Assembly (NCBI RefSeq): GCF_000515415.1
Contig: NZ_KI911783.1
Span: forward strand, 164,501 to 228,500
Reading direction: 5' to 3'
Length of the DNA: 64,000 nt
Source of the DNA: Bradyrhizobium sp. WSM1417
GTDB lineage: Bacteria; Pseudomonadota; Alphaproteobacteria; Rhizobiales; Xanthobacteraceae
Position 1 is the stretch's first letter; each line of letters opens with the position of its first letter. Of the stretch, positions 26,175-34,661 are shown in pieces. The notes below the pieces were generated by a model. The model saw only the letters and a list, made by a program, of their open reading frames with translations. It was not told where the DNA came from and ran no database searches. A program made the position numbers and the translations under genes.

Positions 26175-28108
26175 GCGAAATCGCGGCGAAGGCACCCGTC
26201 AAACCCGCGCGGCGCCGGCTGCTGGTCTCGCGCCTCGTCCCCTATCTGCTGCTCCAGGCGCTGATATTGGTCGCGACCGTCCTCGGGCTGCGGCTGCTCC
26301 AGCCCAGCGACCCCGACGACTTTGCCCTGAGCGAATTCTCGCTGCGCGAGGACGGCGTGGCGCGTCCCGTGACGTTGCCGCATTTCACGTCATCACGCTA
26401 TTCCCTGGCCGACCCGCCGCTCTACACCGGCGCCTTCACGTTCCGCCGCGGCGATGTGGCGTCGGGATGGTCGGTATTCCTGCCGCGTTTCAGCAACGCG
26501 GTGGAAGTCGCAATCAACGGCGTGGTCATCCTGGATTCCCGACGCGATGCCAACGCCAACCGGCCCGACCGCAACACTCCGCAGATCGGGTCGATCCCGT
26601 CCTCGCTGCTGCATGAGGGTGCGAACGAGATCACGGTGCGGCTGCTGGTTTGGGGACCGCTCAAGGGCTTTCTCGATACCGTCTATGTCGGGCCGGATGC
26701 GGCCTTGCGGCCGGCCTACGAGACACGCACGCTGATGTTCGTCACGTTGCCCGTGGTGTTCTCCGCCTGGCAATCGATCCTCGCCGTCATCCTGGCGATC
26801 ATGTGGCTGATGCGCCGCCGCGAGCCGGTTTACGGCGTCCTGGCCGTGGCGATGGTGCTCGGGGTGGTGCAGGCCTTCGCGCCGCCACCGGTGCCCCCCG
26901 TCAGCACCTCCCGGCTCGCCGCAGTGTTGCTCGCGTCCGCACCGATCGAAAGCGCCCTGGTCGTCGTCTTCGGCGTGCTGTTCTTCGGCTGGCGTTGGCC
27001 GCGTTACGGCATGCTGCTGTTCGCGCCGGGGCTCGTCGTGTTCGGTGTCGGGCTGATCGCCGGCCCGCCGCTGCCGCGCATTCTGTTTCTCCTGTTGGGG
27101 ATTCCGACCGTCGGGCTCTGCCTGTTGCTGATGGCCTGCGTCACAGCTGCCGCAGTGGTGCGGCGGCAGGACGCGGCAAGCTTCACGCTCGGCTGCGCGG
27201 TGACCATCGTGCTGATCTGCTGGGTCCACGACATGCTGTCGGTGTTCGAGATCGTGACCGACGAGCGCATCTTCCTCTCGCGCCTGTCCTATTCGGCGAT
27301 GCTGGTCGCGATCGGCGCCGGCTTGACCTGGCGGTTCGCGCGCGCGCTGAACCAGGTCGACAGCTTTGCCGACCAACTCGTGACGCGCGTTCGTGAGGCC
27401 GAGGAGCGGCTGAAGGCGAGCTTTGCCCGCGAGGAGGAGCGTGCACGGGCCGCCGCACTCGCCAATGAGCGCACGCGGCTGATGCGCGACCTGCATGACG
27501 GCCTCGGCGGCCAGCTCATCAGCATCGTGGCACTGTCCGAGCGCGGGCACGAGGGCGCGACCATCACCGACGCCGCCCGTGCGGCGCTGAAGGACCTCCG
27601 CCTCGTCATCGACTCCATGGACGACATCGGCGGCGATCTGATGCTCGCACTCGGCTCCTGGCGCGAGCGCGCGACCGCGCAATTGCGACCGCACGACATC
27701 GCGCTCGACTGGCACGTGGCCACGCCGCAGGGGTTGCCGCTGCATCCCGAGCTCAGGCCATGGCATGTCATCCAAATCGTGCGCATCCTCGACGAGGCCG
27801 TGACCAATGCGGTCAAGCACGCAGAGGCCCGCCGCATCGCGGTCACCATCGAGACGGTCGACGGAGGTCAGGGGCCGTACGGTGTGATCAGGGTCGCGGA
27901 TGATGGCAAGGGCTTTTCGAACGGTTGTGCGCCGGCCGGCAGCGGAGGGGCCGCCGACGCGAGCCAGACCGCGCGGGGCCTTCGCAACATGAGGAGCCGT
28001 GCCGCGCGCTGCGGGGCGACGCTCGATCTGAGCTCGGATTCCTCAGGCACGCGCGTGCGACTGCAATTGCCGCAGGTTTTCCCCGACAGCGATGCCGCCG
28101 TCCGCTGA
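26171..28108 (+). CDS. membrane sensor histidine kinase, NarL-type (HisKA_3)
   Basis: The 645-residue kinase starts at GTG inside the regulator's stop codon. It has TM1 (about 20-42), a periplasmic beta-rich domain of about 145 residues that resembles 7TMR-DISM extracellular sensors, then about seven helices (185-395), a short coiled region (400-435) and a HisKA_3 domain with phospho-acceptor His442 in MRDLHDGLGGQL. The ATPase domain has the N-box EAVTNAVKHA, G1 VADDGKGF and a second G-box around ARGLRNMRSR. It phosphorylates the neighbouring LuxR-type regulator. The signal is unknown; DISM sensors often bind carbohydrate-like or envelope-derived ligands. Confidence 0.9.
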   Translation: MSEIAAKAPVKPARRRLLVSRLVPYLLLQALILVATVLGLRLLQPSDPDDFALSEFSLREDGVARPVTLPHFTSSRYSLADPPLYTGAFTFRRGDVASGWSVFLPRFSNAVEVAINGVVILDSRRDANANRPDRNTPQIGSIPSSLLHEGANEITVRLLVWGPLKGFLDTVYVGPDAALRPAYETRTLMFVTLPVVFSAWQSILAVILAIMWLMRRREPVYGVLAVAMVLGVVQAFAPPPVPPVSTSRLAAVLLASAPIESALVVVFGVLFFGWRWPRYGMLLFAPGLVVFGVGLIAGPPLPRILFLLLGIPTVGLCLLLMACVTAAAVVRRQDAASFTLGCAVTIVLICWVHDMLSVFEIVTDERIFLSRLSYSAMLVAIGAGLTWRFARALNQVDSFADQLVTRVREAEERLKASFAREEERARAAALANERTRLMRDLHDGLGGQLISIVALSERGHEGATITDAARAALKDLRLVIDSMDDIGGDLMLALGSWRERATAQLRPHDIALDWHVATPQGLPLHPELRPWHVIQIVRILDEAVTNAVKHAEARRIAVTIETVDGGQGPYGVIRVADDGKGFSNGCAPAGSGGAADASQTARGLRNMRSRAARCGATLDLSSDSSGTRVRLQLPQVFPDSDAAVR

Positions 28109-28229
28109 AAAGCCCCCTCTCCGAACGTATGGGACGCGCGGAGAGAGGGACGGGCCGGATCATTTGCCTGCGGAGGACGGGGGGATTCGTCCGCAAGGCT
28201 CCTTCGCCCGAACTCTTTCGTCGTTGTTC

Positions 28230-28511
28230 TCAGCGCACGCCGACGCGATTGACCGGACCACCGCGATTCATCGGCGTGCCCGCGCGCACGCCGACGCCAG
28301 GTGCGCCGACACCGGGTGTCGCGACCGCGACCGCAGCGGCCGGCGCAACCACCACTGCCGCGGTCGGCCGCACCACGCAACCCTTGGGTATCCCGACTGT
28401 CTTGCAATAGACCACCGCCTGCGCCGGGCTTGTGCCCAGCGACACCATCGCTGCACCTGCCAGCGCCAAAATCGTCAGCCCGGCGCTCAGCGCTCCCGCT
28501 CTTTTCGACAT
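28230..28511 (-). CDS. small secreted protein with Val/Ala/Gly-rich tail
   Basis: The 93-residue product has a signal peptide (about 1-32, ending SPAQA), then a two-Cys segment (VVYCKTVGIPKGCVVRP; Cys36 and Cys45) and a low-complexity tail rich in Val, Ala, Gly and Pro. The ATG at 28511 has AGGAGAG upstream. Close relatives appear as hypothetical proteins in Bradyrhizobium-type genomes. It is divergent from the Cys-rich gene at 28746; an 8-2-8 palindrome lies between them. Confidence 0.7.
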   Translation of the reverse strand: MSKRAGALSAGLTILALAGAAMVSLGTSPAQAVVYCKTVGIPKGCVVRPTAAVVVAPAAAVAVATPGVGAPGVGVRAGTPMNRGGPVNRVGVR

Positions 28512-28647
28512 CTTGCTCTCCTGCTTCCCGTTCGGCGTCCCGATGCAATCACCGGGTCTCGCAGCCGACGTACAGCCTGAATGACAAAAGACGGCGCGCT
28601 GATACATGCCATGAAAATGGGGGTACGGCGGCGGGACGGGCTGGCCG

Positions 28648-28665
28648 ATGCCATGAACATGGCAT
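28648..28665. promoter_or_regulatory. perfect 8-2-8 palindrome with a degenerate second copy
   Basis: ATGCCATG (28648-28655), AA, CATGGCAT (28658-28665) is a perfect inverted repeat. A second occurrence starts at 28606 with ATGCCATGAA followed by ATGG, its right arm degenerate; the copies are 42 bases apart. Both sit in the gap between two divergent genes for small secreted proteins, as expected for an operator pair. Confidence 0.45.
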
Positions 28666-28745
28666 GGACCTGCGCCCGGCGCTCGCGAGATGGTCCGGCC
28701 CGCTTGATCCCATGCGGGACCAACGACATCCCAAGGAGGTGTTTT

Positions 28746-28970
28746 ATGAAGATTTCGGTTCTTGCCGTGCTGCTGCTCGCCGCGACCGCCCAGACCGCCG
28801 CTGCGCAATCCGGTCCGACGCCGCAGGAGCAGATGACCTGCCGAAGCGACGCGAGCAAATTCTGCGCCGAACACATCGGCAAGCCGCCGCAGATGAATGC
28901 CTGCCTGCGCGAGAACAAGTCGAAGCTTTCGGACGGCTGCCGGAAGGTCGTGGAGTCACACGGCGGGTGA
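28746..28970 (+). CDS. secreted cysteine-rich repeat protein
   Basis: The 74-residue product has a signal peptide (about 1-20, ending TAAAQ) and one copy of the bacterial cysteine-rich repeat: Cys32, Cys40, Cys53 and Cys65 (CRSDASKFC, NACLRENKSKLSDGC). This pattern matches the 'Cys-rich FGFR-type' repeat found in many rhizobial periplasmic proteins, presumably held by two disulfides. The start is firmly placed by AAGGAGGTG seven bases upstream. The function is unknown. The dyad pair at 28606-28665 lies in its promoter region. Confidence 0.82.
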   Translation: MKISVLAVLLLAATAQTAAAQSGPTPQEQMTCRSDASKFCAEHIGKPPQMNACLRENKSKLSDGCRKVVESHGG

Positions 28971-29066
28971 GTGGTCGCCGTCCACAGCGCAAATCTCGCC
29001 GGTGTTGCGTCAGATCATAGCCGTCGATGCGCCCGTCATAGATCGCGCGCGACGGCGAGGACGGAC

Positions 29067-29768
29067 CTAATCGTCGTCGCCGAATAGCCTGATCTGCGGA
29101 AAGCCGCCGCGCGGTCGGCTCGGGACCTCGCGCGCATCGGCATCTTCGCGGATGTTGCGCGCGACGTCGTCCCAATCGGTCCGGTCGCGCATCCCGCGCG
29201 GCTCGCGGGAATCGTAGTGACGGCGCTCGGCCCAGCGCTCACGGCGCTCGGTCCGGCGCCGTTCAGACGTGGCCCGCTTGACGTCCGAATCCCTGGCCTT
29301 GGCATAGGCGTTGTCGGGTGGGGATGACGGCTCTGTCGAGGCCTGCTGTGCAGCAGGCTTCGCGAGTTGCGGAGGCGATGCCGGCGCTGGCTTGGGCGGC
29401 TCTACCGCAGCCGCTTGCGAGGGCTGTTCAGCGTTGGCCTGAGTGGTCTGCGTGCCGGGCTTCGCAGCTTCGGATTTTGCTTCAGGCGTGGATTCGGGTT
29501 TAGCGTCGGATTTGGCTTCGGCCTGCGCCGGCGCGGCGACCATGGCGCCAAATGCTTGCGAGCCGGTGAGATATTGCAAGCGCTCGGATGGCGCGTCCGT
29601 CGTGGCGGGCTTGGCGTCAGCGCGTTGCGCCATCTTGCTGGTATCAGGCCCCTGCTTGGGCGAGACCGGATTCATGATATTGCCGGCGACAATGCCGCCG
29701 CCGAGACCAATGGCGATGGCTGCGACGATGGTTCCTGCACCGACGAAATAGGCTGTCGAGGCGCGCAT
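29067..29768 (-). CDS. membrane-anchored protein with Pro/Ala/Glu-rich linker and basic C-terminus
   Basis: The 233-residue product has one N-terminal membrane helix (TAYFVGAGTIVAAIAIGLGGGIVAG), a long low-complexity Ala/Pro/Glu/Lys linker (about 55-150), a strongly charged segment (KRATSERRRTERRERWAERR) and an acidic end (FGDDD). It resembles envelope or peptidoglycan-associated hypotheticals; I recognise no domain. The ATG at 29768 follows GAGGGAG. An EcfG-type promoter sits 27 bases upstream, which suggests general stress control. The next minus-strand gene upstream is 87 bases away. Confidence 0.72.
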   Translation of the reverse strand: MRASTAYFVGAGTIVAAIAIGLGGGIVAGNIMNPVSPKQGPDTSKMAQRADAKPATTDAPSERLQYLTGSQAFGAMVAAPAQAEAKSDAKPESTPEAKSEAAKPGTQTTQANAEQPSQAAAVEPPKPAPASPPQLAKPAAQQASTEPSSPPDNAYAKARDSDVKRATSERRRTERRERWAERRHYDSREPRGMRDRTDWDDVARNIREDADAREVPSRPRGGFPQIRLFGDDD

Positions 29769-29794
29769 TGGTCCACTCCCTCTTTGGAGCGGGC

Positions 29795-29820
29795 AACGCT
29801 TGTCAATTGCCGGATGTTCC
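29795..29820 (-). promoter_or_regulatory. EcfG-type general stress promoter upstream of the 29768 gene
   Basis: On the minus strand GGAAC (29820-29816), a 17-base spacer and CGTT (29798-29795) match the GGAAC-N16/17-CGTT consensus. The -10 element lies 27 bases before the ATG at 29768, and the RBS fits between them. This is the third such site in the window, and all three fall in intergenic DNA directly upstream of genes. Confidence 0.6.
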
Positions 29821-29854
29821 CGATATAGCCGCAATTCCGGAAGGAACTTGCGGG

Positions 29855-30595
29855 TTAGATCTGCTGCGCGACCTTCTCGAGCCCGATGATGCGGGCGAGC
29901 TTGCGCACTTCCTCTTTCTGGTCGTCACGCAGCTGGAACAGCAGCGGCATCGCCGCCGACTTCAACTGCTGGACCTCGTCGCAATTGGGATCGATGGGAA
30001 CACCCTGCACGTTCGGATTGGACAGCTTGTTTGCCGAGATCTTGCGGACAACATTGCGCAGCGCGGTTTCAACCGAGGGCCAGTAATATTCTTGCGACGA
30101 CGACAATTTCAGACGGTCCCTGATGCCCGCGATCTGCACGTCGGAGAGCAGCGAATAGGATTTCTGCGGCTGCGGCTTGGCGACGACCTTCGGCTTGGCC
30201 GGGACTTCGACGGCAGGAATCTCTGCAGCGGCCGGAGCCTCGTTCACGCTCGCCTTGGGCATCGGGAAATCGGATGGCGTGGCGGCGGCAAACGCCTGGC
30301 GCAGCGGCTCGGTCAGCACGGGCATTTGCGAGAGCTTGTCGGCAGGAACCTGGACCGGGTCGAACGCGGCCGAGGCCAGTGCCAGCGTCGGAACCAGACG
30401 ATCCGCCTTGGCGGCCCGATTGGTTGCAAGCGGCTTGGGTGCCGGCGCCTGCGTGATCATTTCGGCGCTGACGCTGGGCACGCTGTCGCGGCCGAGAATG
30501 GCGGTGGTGGCGGCGCCGAGGACAAGGAAGCAGGTCAGCACGACGATGGTGATGGCTTTCGACAAACGTCTCTCCGCAACCGGCTTCAAGTCCAC
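29855..30595 (-). CDS. exported hypothetical protein, 246 aa
   Basis: The product begins with a single hydrophobic helix (LSKAITIVVLTCFLVLGAATTAILG), giving a signal anchor. A disordered Ala/Pro/Lys region follows (about 45-135), then a helical C-terminal domain (YSLLSDVQIAGIRDRLKLSS, EYYWPSVETALRNVVRKI, LLFQLRDDQKEEVRKLARIIG). The Tyr-Trp-Pro and the DQK-rich helices recur in alphaproteobacterial hypotheticals. The start codon is GTG at 30595. The function is unknown. It is co-directional with the gene at 29067-29768 but has its own gap. Confidence 0.72.
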   Translation of the reverse strand: MDLKPVAERRLSKAITIVVLTCFLVLGAATTAILGRDSVPSVSAEMITQAPAPKPLATNRAAKADRLVPTLALASAAFDPVQVPADKLSQMPVLTEPLRQAFAAATPSDFPMPKASVNEAPAAAEIPAVEVPAKPKVVAKPQPQKSYSLLSDVQIAGIRDRLKLSSSQEYYWPSVETALRNVVRKISANKLSNPNVQGVPIDPNCDEVQQLKSAAMPLLFQLRDDQKEEVRKLARIIGLEKVAQQI

Positions 30596-30697
30596 GTGAT
30601 CACTGCCCGGAAACTGGGCGAAAATTAAGGCTTAACCGTGCCATTGCGACGGCAATCGCGCGGACTGCGGCGACATCGCCTAGAAAGCTCAACAAAA

Positions 30698-30946
30698 TCA
30701 GGCAGCTATCGCCAGATCGTAGGCGTCCTGGATGTCGGCCACGATCTCCGAGGCCTCCCAGACTCCGCGCGGCTCGACCGATTGCAGCGCCACCGTCCAA
30801 TTGCCGCCCCGGCGGGTGCGGGGGACGCTGACGATGTCGAAGCGCACATTGCGGCACAGCGGGTGGCGGGCCAGCGCATGGGCTACGCGAACACGAATCT
30901 CGTCCAGCGAAGCCGCCGTCTTGGCGTTCAGAAAGTCGAAGTCCAT
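30698..30946 (-). CDS. conserved hypothetical protein, 82 aa
   Basis: The product is small, soluble and mixed alpha/beta: FLNAKTAASLDEIRVRVAHA, then CRNVRFDIVSVPRTRRGGNW and ASEIVADIQDAYDLAIA. An AGAGGGACAGG ribosome-binding site precedes the ATG at 30946. I recognise no domain. The short length and good codon character support a real gene, widely found in Bradyrhizobium-type genomes as a hypothetical. Confidence 0.65.
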   Translation of the reverse strand: MDFDFLNAKTAASLDEIRVRVAHALARHPLCRNVRFDIVSVPRTRRGGNWTVALQSVEPRGVWEASEIVADIQDAYDLAIAA

Positions 30947-31087
30947 CGCCTGTCCCTCTCGGTCCTGATTGGCGGCCGTGAGAGGGAGTCTTGCCGGGCG
31001 TTGGTTAATCTGCCGTTAAGTGGGGGCCTCTAAGGAGCGCTCGATTAACCGTGAAGGGGGCGATGGGCCCTGTCGATCTCCGCATTT

Positions 31088-32062
31088 TTACGGGGAGAGG
31101 CGGCCACCCGCCTCCCGATACTCCGCGACCGTCCGCGCGACGAGACCGTTGACCTCCATCACTTCGGTCACACCCGATATCGAATGCCCGCCGCTCCAGA
31201 TATCGCGCCAGCGCTTGGGGCGGCTCTCGCGTGCGTTGACATCGATGTCCTTGCCGATGTCGATCGCGCCGCGCGCCGGCAGATCATCGGGGTCGAGACC
31301 GGCCGCGACGATCGACGGTTTGAGCATGCTGGTCTGCAGGCCAGTGAACGCGGTGGTCAGCAAAATGTCGTCCGCGCTGCCGTCGACCAGCATGCGCTTG
31401 TGACGCTCGTCCGCCATGCTCTCGTGGGTCGCAATGAACTTCGTGCCCATGTAGCCGAGATCGCAGCCGAGCACTTCGGCGGCGCGCAATGCGTGCCCGT
31501 CGCTGATGCCCCCCGCGAGCACGATGATGCCATCGTAGAACGCGCGCACCGCGCGGACGAAGGCGAACGGATTGAGCCAGCCGGTTTGCCCGCCCGCGCC
31601 GGCGGTAAGCAGCACGAGCCCGTCGGCACCTGCTTCCGCCGCGCGTTCGGCGTGGCGGATCGAGGCAACGTCCGCAAGCACCAATGCACCGGCTTCATGC
31701 AGCGGCTTCAACACCGGCGCGGGCGATCCAACGGAGGTAATGACGAGCTCCGGCTTGTGGCGCAGCAGCACGGCGAGATCCTGCTCCAGCCGTGCATTGG
31801 AGCGGTGCACGATCAGGTTTGGGCAGAGTGGCGCGGCTTGGCGGCCGGTTTGATCTTCGTGCCGCAGCAGCCGCGTTTCGACGTCTGTGAGCCACGCCTC
31901 AAGCTGCTCGGCGCTGCGGCAATTCACGGTAGGGAAGCTACCGATCACGCCGTTGCGGCAGGCCGCGACCATAAGCTCGACGCCCGACACCAGAAACATC
32001 GGCGCGGCAATCAGTGGCAGGGCGAGGCGACCGTGGAAACGTTGCAGCCGATCCGACGTCAC
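31088..32062 (-). CDS. nitronate monooxygenase / NAD(P)H-dependent flavin oxidoreductase (copy 1)
   Basis: The 324-residue product is a TIM-barrel FMN flavoprotein of the 2-nitropropane dioxygenase family. Motifs are PLIAAPMFLVSG at the N-terminus, CRNGVIGSFP, the FMN-phosphate-loop region AGADGLVLLTAGAGGQTGW, ALAGGI-like VLAGGISDGHAL and LGYMGTKFIATHES. It may oxidise nitronates, or act as an enoyl-type reductase or oxidoreductase; the family is functionally broad. The start is GTG at 32062 behind GGGGAGG; a longer frame to 32104 lacks an RBS. It is divergent from the acyl-CoA synthetase gene and paralogous to the protein at 34662-35630. Confidence 0.88.
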   Translation of the reverse strand: MTSDRLQRFHGRLALPLIAAPMFLVSGVELMVAACRNGVIGSFPTVNCRSAEQLEAWLTDVETRLLRHEDQTGRQAAPLCPNLIVHRSNARLEQDLAVLLRHKPELVITSVGSPAPVLKPLHEAGALVLADVASIRHAERAAEAGADGLVLLTAGAGGQTGWLNPFAFVRAVRAFYDGIIVLAGGISDGHALRAAEVLGCDLGYMGTKFIATHESMADERHKRMLVDGSADDILLTTAFTGLQTSMLKPSIVAAGLDPDDLPARGAIDIGKDIDVNARESRPKRWRDIWSGGHSISGVTEVMEVNGLVARTVAEYREAGGRLSP

Positions 32063-32171
32063 GCATGCCTCCCCTCGCGCGGGCTTTGTCGTTCCATCCC
32101 GCATTCCCTATGCTAGCGTTGCGGCAAACATTGGCACGCCAGAAGCCGATGACAAAGCAGCGAGGAAACAT

Positions 32172-33734
32172 ATGTCCGATCCGCTCCACGCATCGTCTCC
32201 GACTTGCGCGCAGGCGCTGCGGGCACTGTCGCGCTATCCGAGCCGCACTGCTTTCGCCTGGCCCGGCGGATCGCTGAGCTATCAGGGCACCATCGACCTG
32301 ATCGGACGCATCCAGGGCGTATTCATGCGGCTTGGATTGCAGCCCGGCGCGCGGGTCGCATTCCTCACCGCCAATCGCGCCGACACCTGGTGCGCCGGCG
32401 TCGCCGCGCAGCTGTCGCGGCTCTGCGTCACCTGGCTGCATCCTTTGGGATCGCGGGGAGACCAGCTGTTTCAGCTCGAGGATTCCGGGGCCGAAATGCT
32501 GGTGGTCGATGCGGCCACCTTCCGCGAGCGCGGCGGCGAGCTCGCAGCGCAGGCGGCCTGGCTCAAGGCGGTGTTCACCACGGGACCGGCCGACTATGGC
32601 GTCGACCTGTTGCAGGCGATCGAGAGCGAAGGCCATGCCAGCGCGCATTGCCTCGCCGTCGCCGACGATCTCTCGACGCTGAATTACACCGGTGGCACGA
32701 CCGGCAAATCCAAGGGCGCGTTGCGCTACCACCGCGAAAATGCCGGGGCCGCGGCCGCGATCCTCGCCGATTTCGAGATCCCCGATGGCGCGCGCTATCT
32801 CGCCGTCGCCCCGATCAGCCATGTCGCCGGCACGAAGGTGCTGCCGACCCTGATGCGTGGCGGCACCGTGCACATGCTGAAGGGTTTTGATCCCGAGGCC
32901 GTGCTGGCGACGATCGCACGCGAGCGCATCAACTTCACGCTGTTCGTGCCGACCATGATCTATGTGCTGCTCGATCATCCCGCGTTGAGCAGGACCGACC
33001 TCTCCTCGCTCGAACTGGTGCTCTACGGCGCCTCCGCGATGTCGCCGAGCCGGCTGATCGAGGGCATCGAGCGGATCGGGCCGGTGTTCTCGCAGCTCTA
33101 CGGCCAGACCGAATGCTATCCAATCTCGGTGCTGCGCAAGGCGGATCACGATCCCAACAGGCCGGAGCTGTTCCTGTCATGCGGTTTCCCGATCGCGGCA
33201 TGCGAGGTCAAGATCCTCGACGACAACGACCAGGAAGTGAAGACGGGCGAAGCCGGCGAAATCTGCGTGCGCGCTCCACACGTCATGGCGGAATACTGGA
33301 AGCGGCCGGACATCACCGCCGAGACGCTGAAGAACGGCTGGGTGCACACCGGCGACATCGCTCGCAAGGACGATCGCGGCTACATGTTCATCCTCGACCG
33401 CAAGAAGGACATGATCGTCTCCGGCGGCTTCAACATCTTTCCGCGCGAGGTCGAGGACGTGCTGTCGCAGCATGCGGACGTGGCCATGGTGGCGGTCGTG
33501 GGCATCCCCGACGAGAAATGGGGCGAATCCGTCACGGCTGTCGTCGTCCTGCGCGAAGGCGCAAAACCTGACGCCGATGAACTGATCAATCTGGTGAAGA
33601 CGCGAAAAGGCTCGGCCCATGCGCCGAAGCAGATCCAGTTCGTCAAGCAACTGCCGATGACCGGCGTCGGCAAGGTCGACAAGAAGGTGCTGCGCGCGAG
33701 CTTTTGGAGCGGGCGGGGCCGAATGGTGGGATAG
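32172..33734 (+). CDS. AMP-forming acyl-CoA synthetase (ligase)
   Basis: The 520-residue enzyme activates a carboxylic acid to its acyl-AMP and then acyl-CoA. Motifs are the P-loop LNYTGGTTGKSKGA, VLYGASAMSPSRL, YGQTE, TGDIARKDDRGYMFILDRKKD with the hinge, GGFNIFPREVEDVL and the catalytic Lys in MTGVGKVDKK. The ATG at 32172 follows GAGGA. It diverges from one nitronate-monooxygenase-like gene and converges on a thioesterase gene. Substrate chain length or aromatic nature is not evident, but the cluster suggests catabolism of a non-standard acid. Confidence 0.9.
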   Translation: MSDPLHASSPTCAQALRALSRYPSRTAFAWPGGSLSYQGTIDLIGRIQGVFMRLGLQPGARVAFLTANRADTWCAGVAAQLSRLCVTWLHPLGSRGDQLFQLEDSGAEMLVVDAATFRERGGELAAQAAWLKAVFTTGPADYGVDLLQAIESEGHASAHCLAVADDLSTLNYTGGTTGKSKGALRYHRENAGAAAAILADFEIPDGARYLAVAPISHVAGTKVLPTLMRGGTVHMLKGFDPEAVLATIARERINFTLFVPTMIYVLLDHPALSRTDLSSLELVLYGASAMSPSRLIEGIERIGPVFSQLYGQTECYPISVLRKADHDPNRPELFLSCGFPIAACEVKILDDNDQEVKTGEAGEICVRAPHVMAEYWKRPDITAETLKNGWVHTGDIARKDDRGYMFILDRKKDMIVSGGFNIFPREVEDVLSQHADVAMVAVVGIPDEKWGESVTAVVVLREGAKPDADELINLVKTRKGSAHAPKQIQFVKQLPMTGVGKVDKKVLRASFWSGRGRMVG

Positions 33735-33744
33735 ATAAGGAGCC

Positions 33745-34518
33745 TTACCGCTTCTCGATCACAAGGCTTTGCACGGCGCGACCGAAATAGCCCTGCCGGT
33801 CGGCGAGCCGCGACATCGCAAGCCCGGCGCCGTCGGGACCGATCCAGGAATCGCCGTCGAGCAGGATCCATTCGCCGATCGGCTGGCGCGAAAAGCTCAC
33901 GGTGAGGTCGGCGTTGATATAGGTCCAGGCGCGGAAATCGAGCGACGAGGCGGTGCCGTTGGAAAAATCGGCCGCGACCACGGCGCGCATCGCCTGCGAG
34001 AGCGCTTCGCCTGCGATCAGGGGATGGTCGACGCGAAACCAGATCGCGCCGGCACCGGCTTGCCCGAAGCGGCCGCGCGCGGCGCGCATCGACACCGATC
34101 GCACGAACGGACTGGTGGCGGCATGACCGTCCTCGAGCAGCGAGTCCTCCGGCGACGGCAGCGTAACCGGCAGCGCCTTGACGTCCTCGGGCAGCGTCAG
34201 CGCCTGGCGCTTGATCTTGAGCACGGTGGCGCCAACCACCTGGACGCCGTCGGCGAGCAGCTTGACCCCGCAGAGCTGGATCTTGCGGCCCTCGCGCAAG
34301 ATCTCGGTCGCGATCGTGAGCGGCGCCACCGGCACCGGGCGCATCAGGTCGATGGTGACGCGCGCGATGTCCATTGCAACTGGCGTCGGAATGCGCTCAG
34401 CCGCCCACGTCACCAGCGAGGCCGGCGCCGAACCGTGCTGCATACGCCGGTCCCACGGGCCCGCGGCATCCGGGCTGGTAATGACGCTGTCGCCGTCGAC
34501 GCGGTAGATGGGGGTCAT
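33745..34518 (-). CDS. acyl-CoA thioesterase (double-hotdog, TesB-like)
   Basis: The 257-residue product has two hotdog halves. The N-terminal half includes GSAPASLVTWAAERI and VTIDLMRPVPVAPL, the characteristic acyl-CoA thioesterase II / 3HCDH-like region. The C-terminal half has ADFSNGTASSLDFRAWTYINADLTVSF and GEWILLDGDSWIGPDGAGLA, the conserved end of the family. It hydrolyses an acyl-CoA. The gene converges on the acyl-CoA synthetase, 10 bases from its stop, and lies 143 bases downstream of the second nitronate-monooxygenase-like gene in the same direction. Confidence 0.87.
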   Translation of the reverse strand: MTPIYRVDGDSVITSPDAAGPWDRRMQHGSAPASLVTWAAERIPTPVAMDIARVTIDLMRPVPVAPLTIATEILREGRKIQLCGVKLLADGVQVVGATVLKIKRQALTLPEDVKALPVTLPSPEDSLLEDGHAATSPFVRSVSMRAARGRFGQAGAGAIWFRVDHPLIAGEALSQAMRAVVAADFSNGTASSLDFRAWTYINADLTVSFSRQPIGEWILLDGDSWIGPDGAGLAMSRLADRQGYFGRAVQSLVIEKR

Positions 34519-34661
34519 TCTTCACTCGATCTTGCTGGCGTTCCCCGGACGCGGCGCAGCACGCAGCGGTGCGCCGCAGATCCGGGGTCCATGTTGGGCG
34601 ATGGGTCCCGGCTCTGCGCAGCAGCGTTGCACGCTGCAGCGCGTCCGGGAGACGAGACCGA

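Noticed and set aside
28117..28145. CTCTCCG / CGGAGAG hairpin after the histidine kinase gene as a terminator
   Set aside because: Only seven pairs around a 15-base loop and no T-run.
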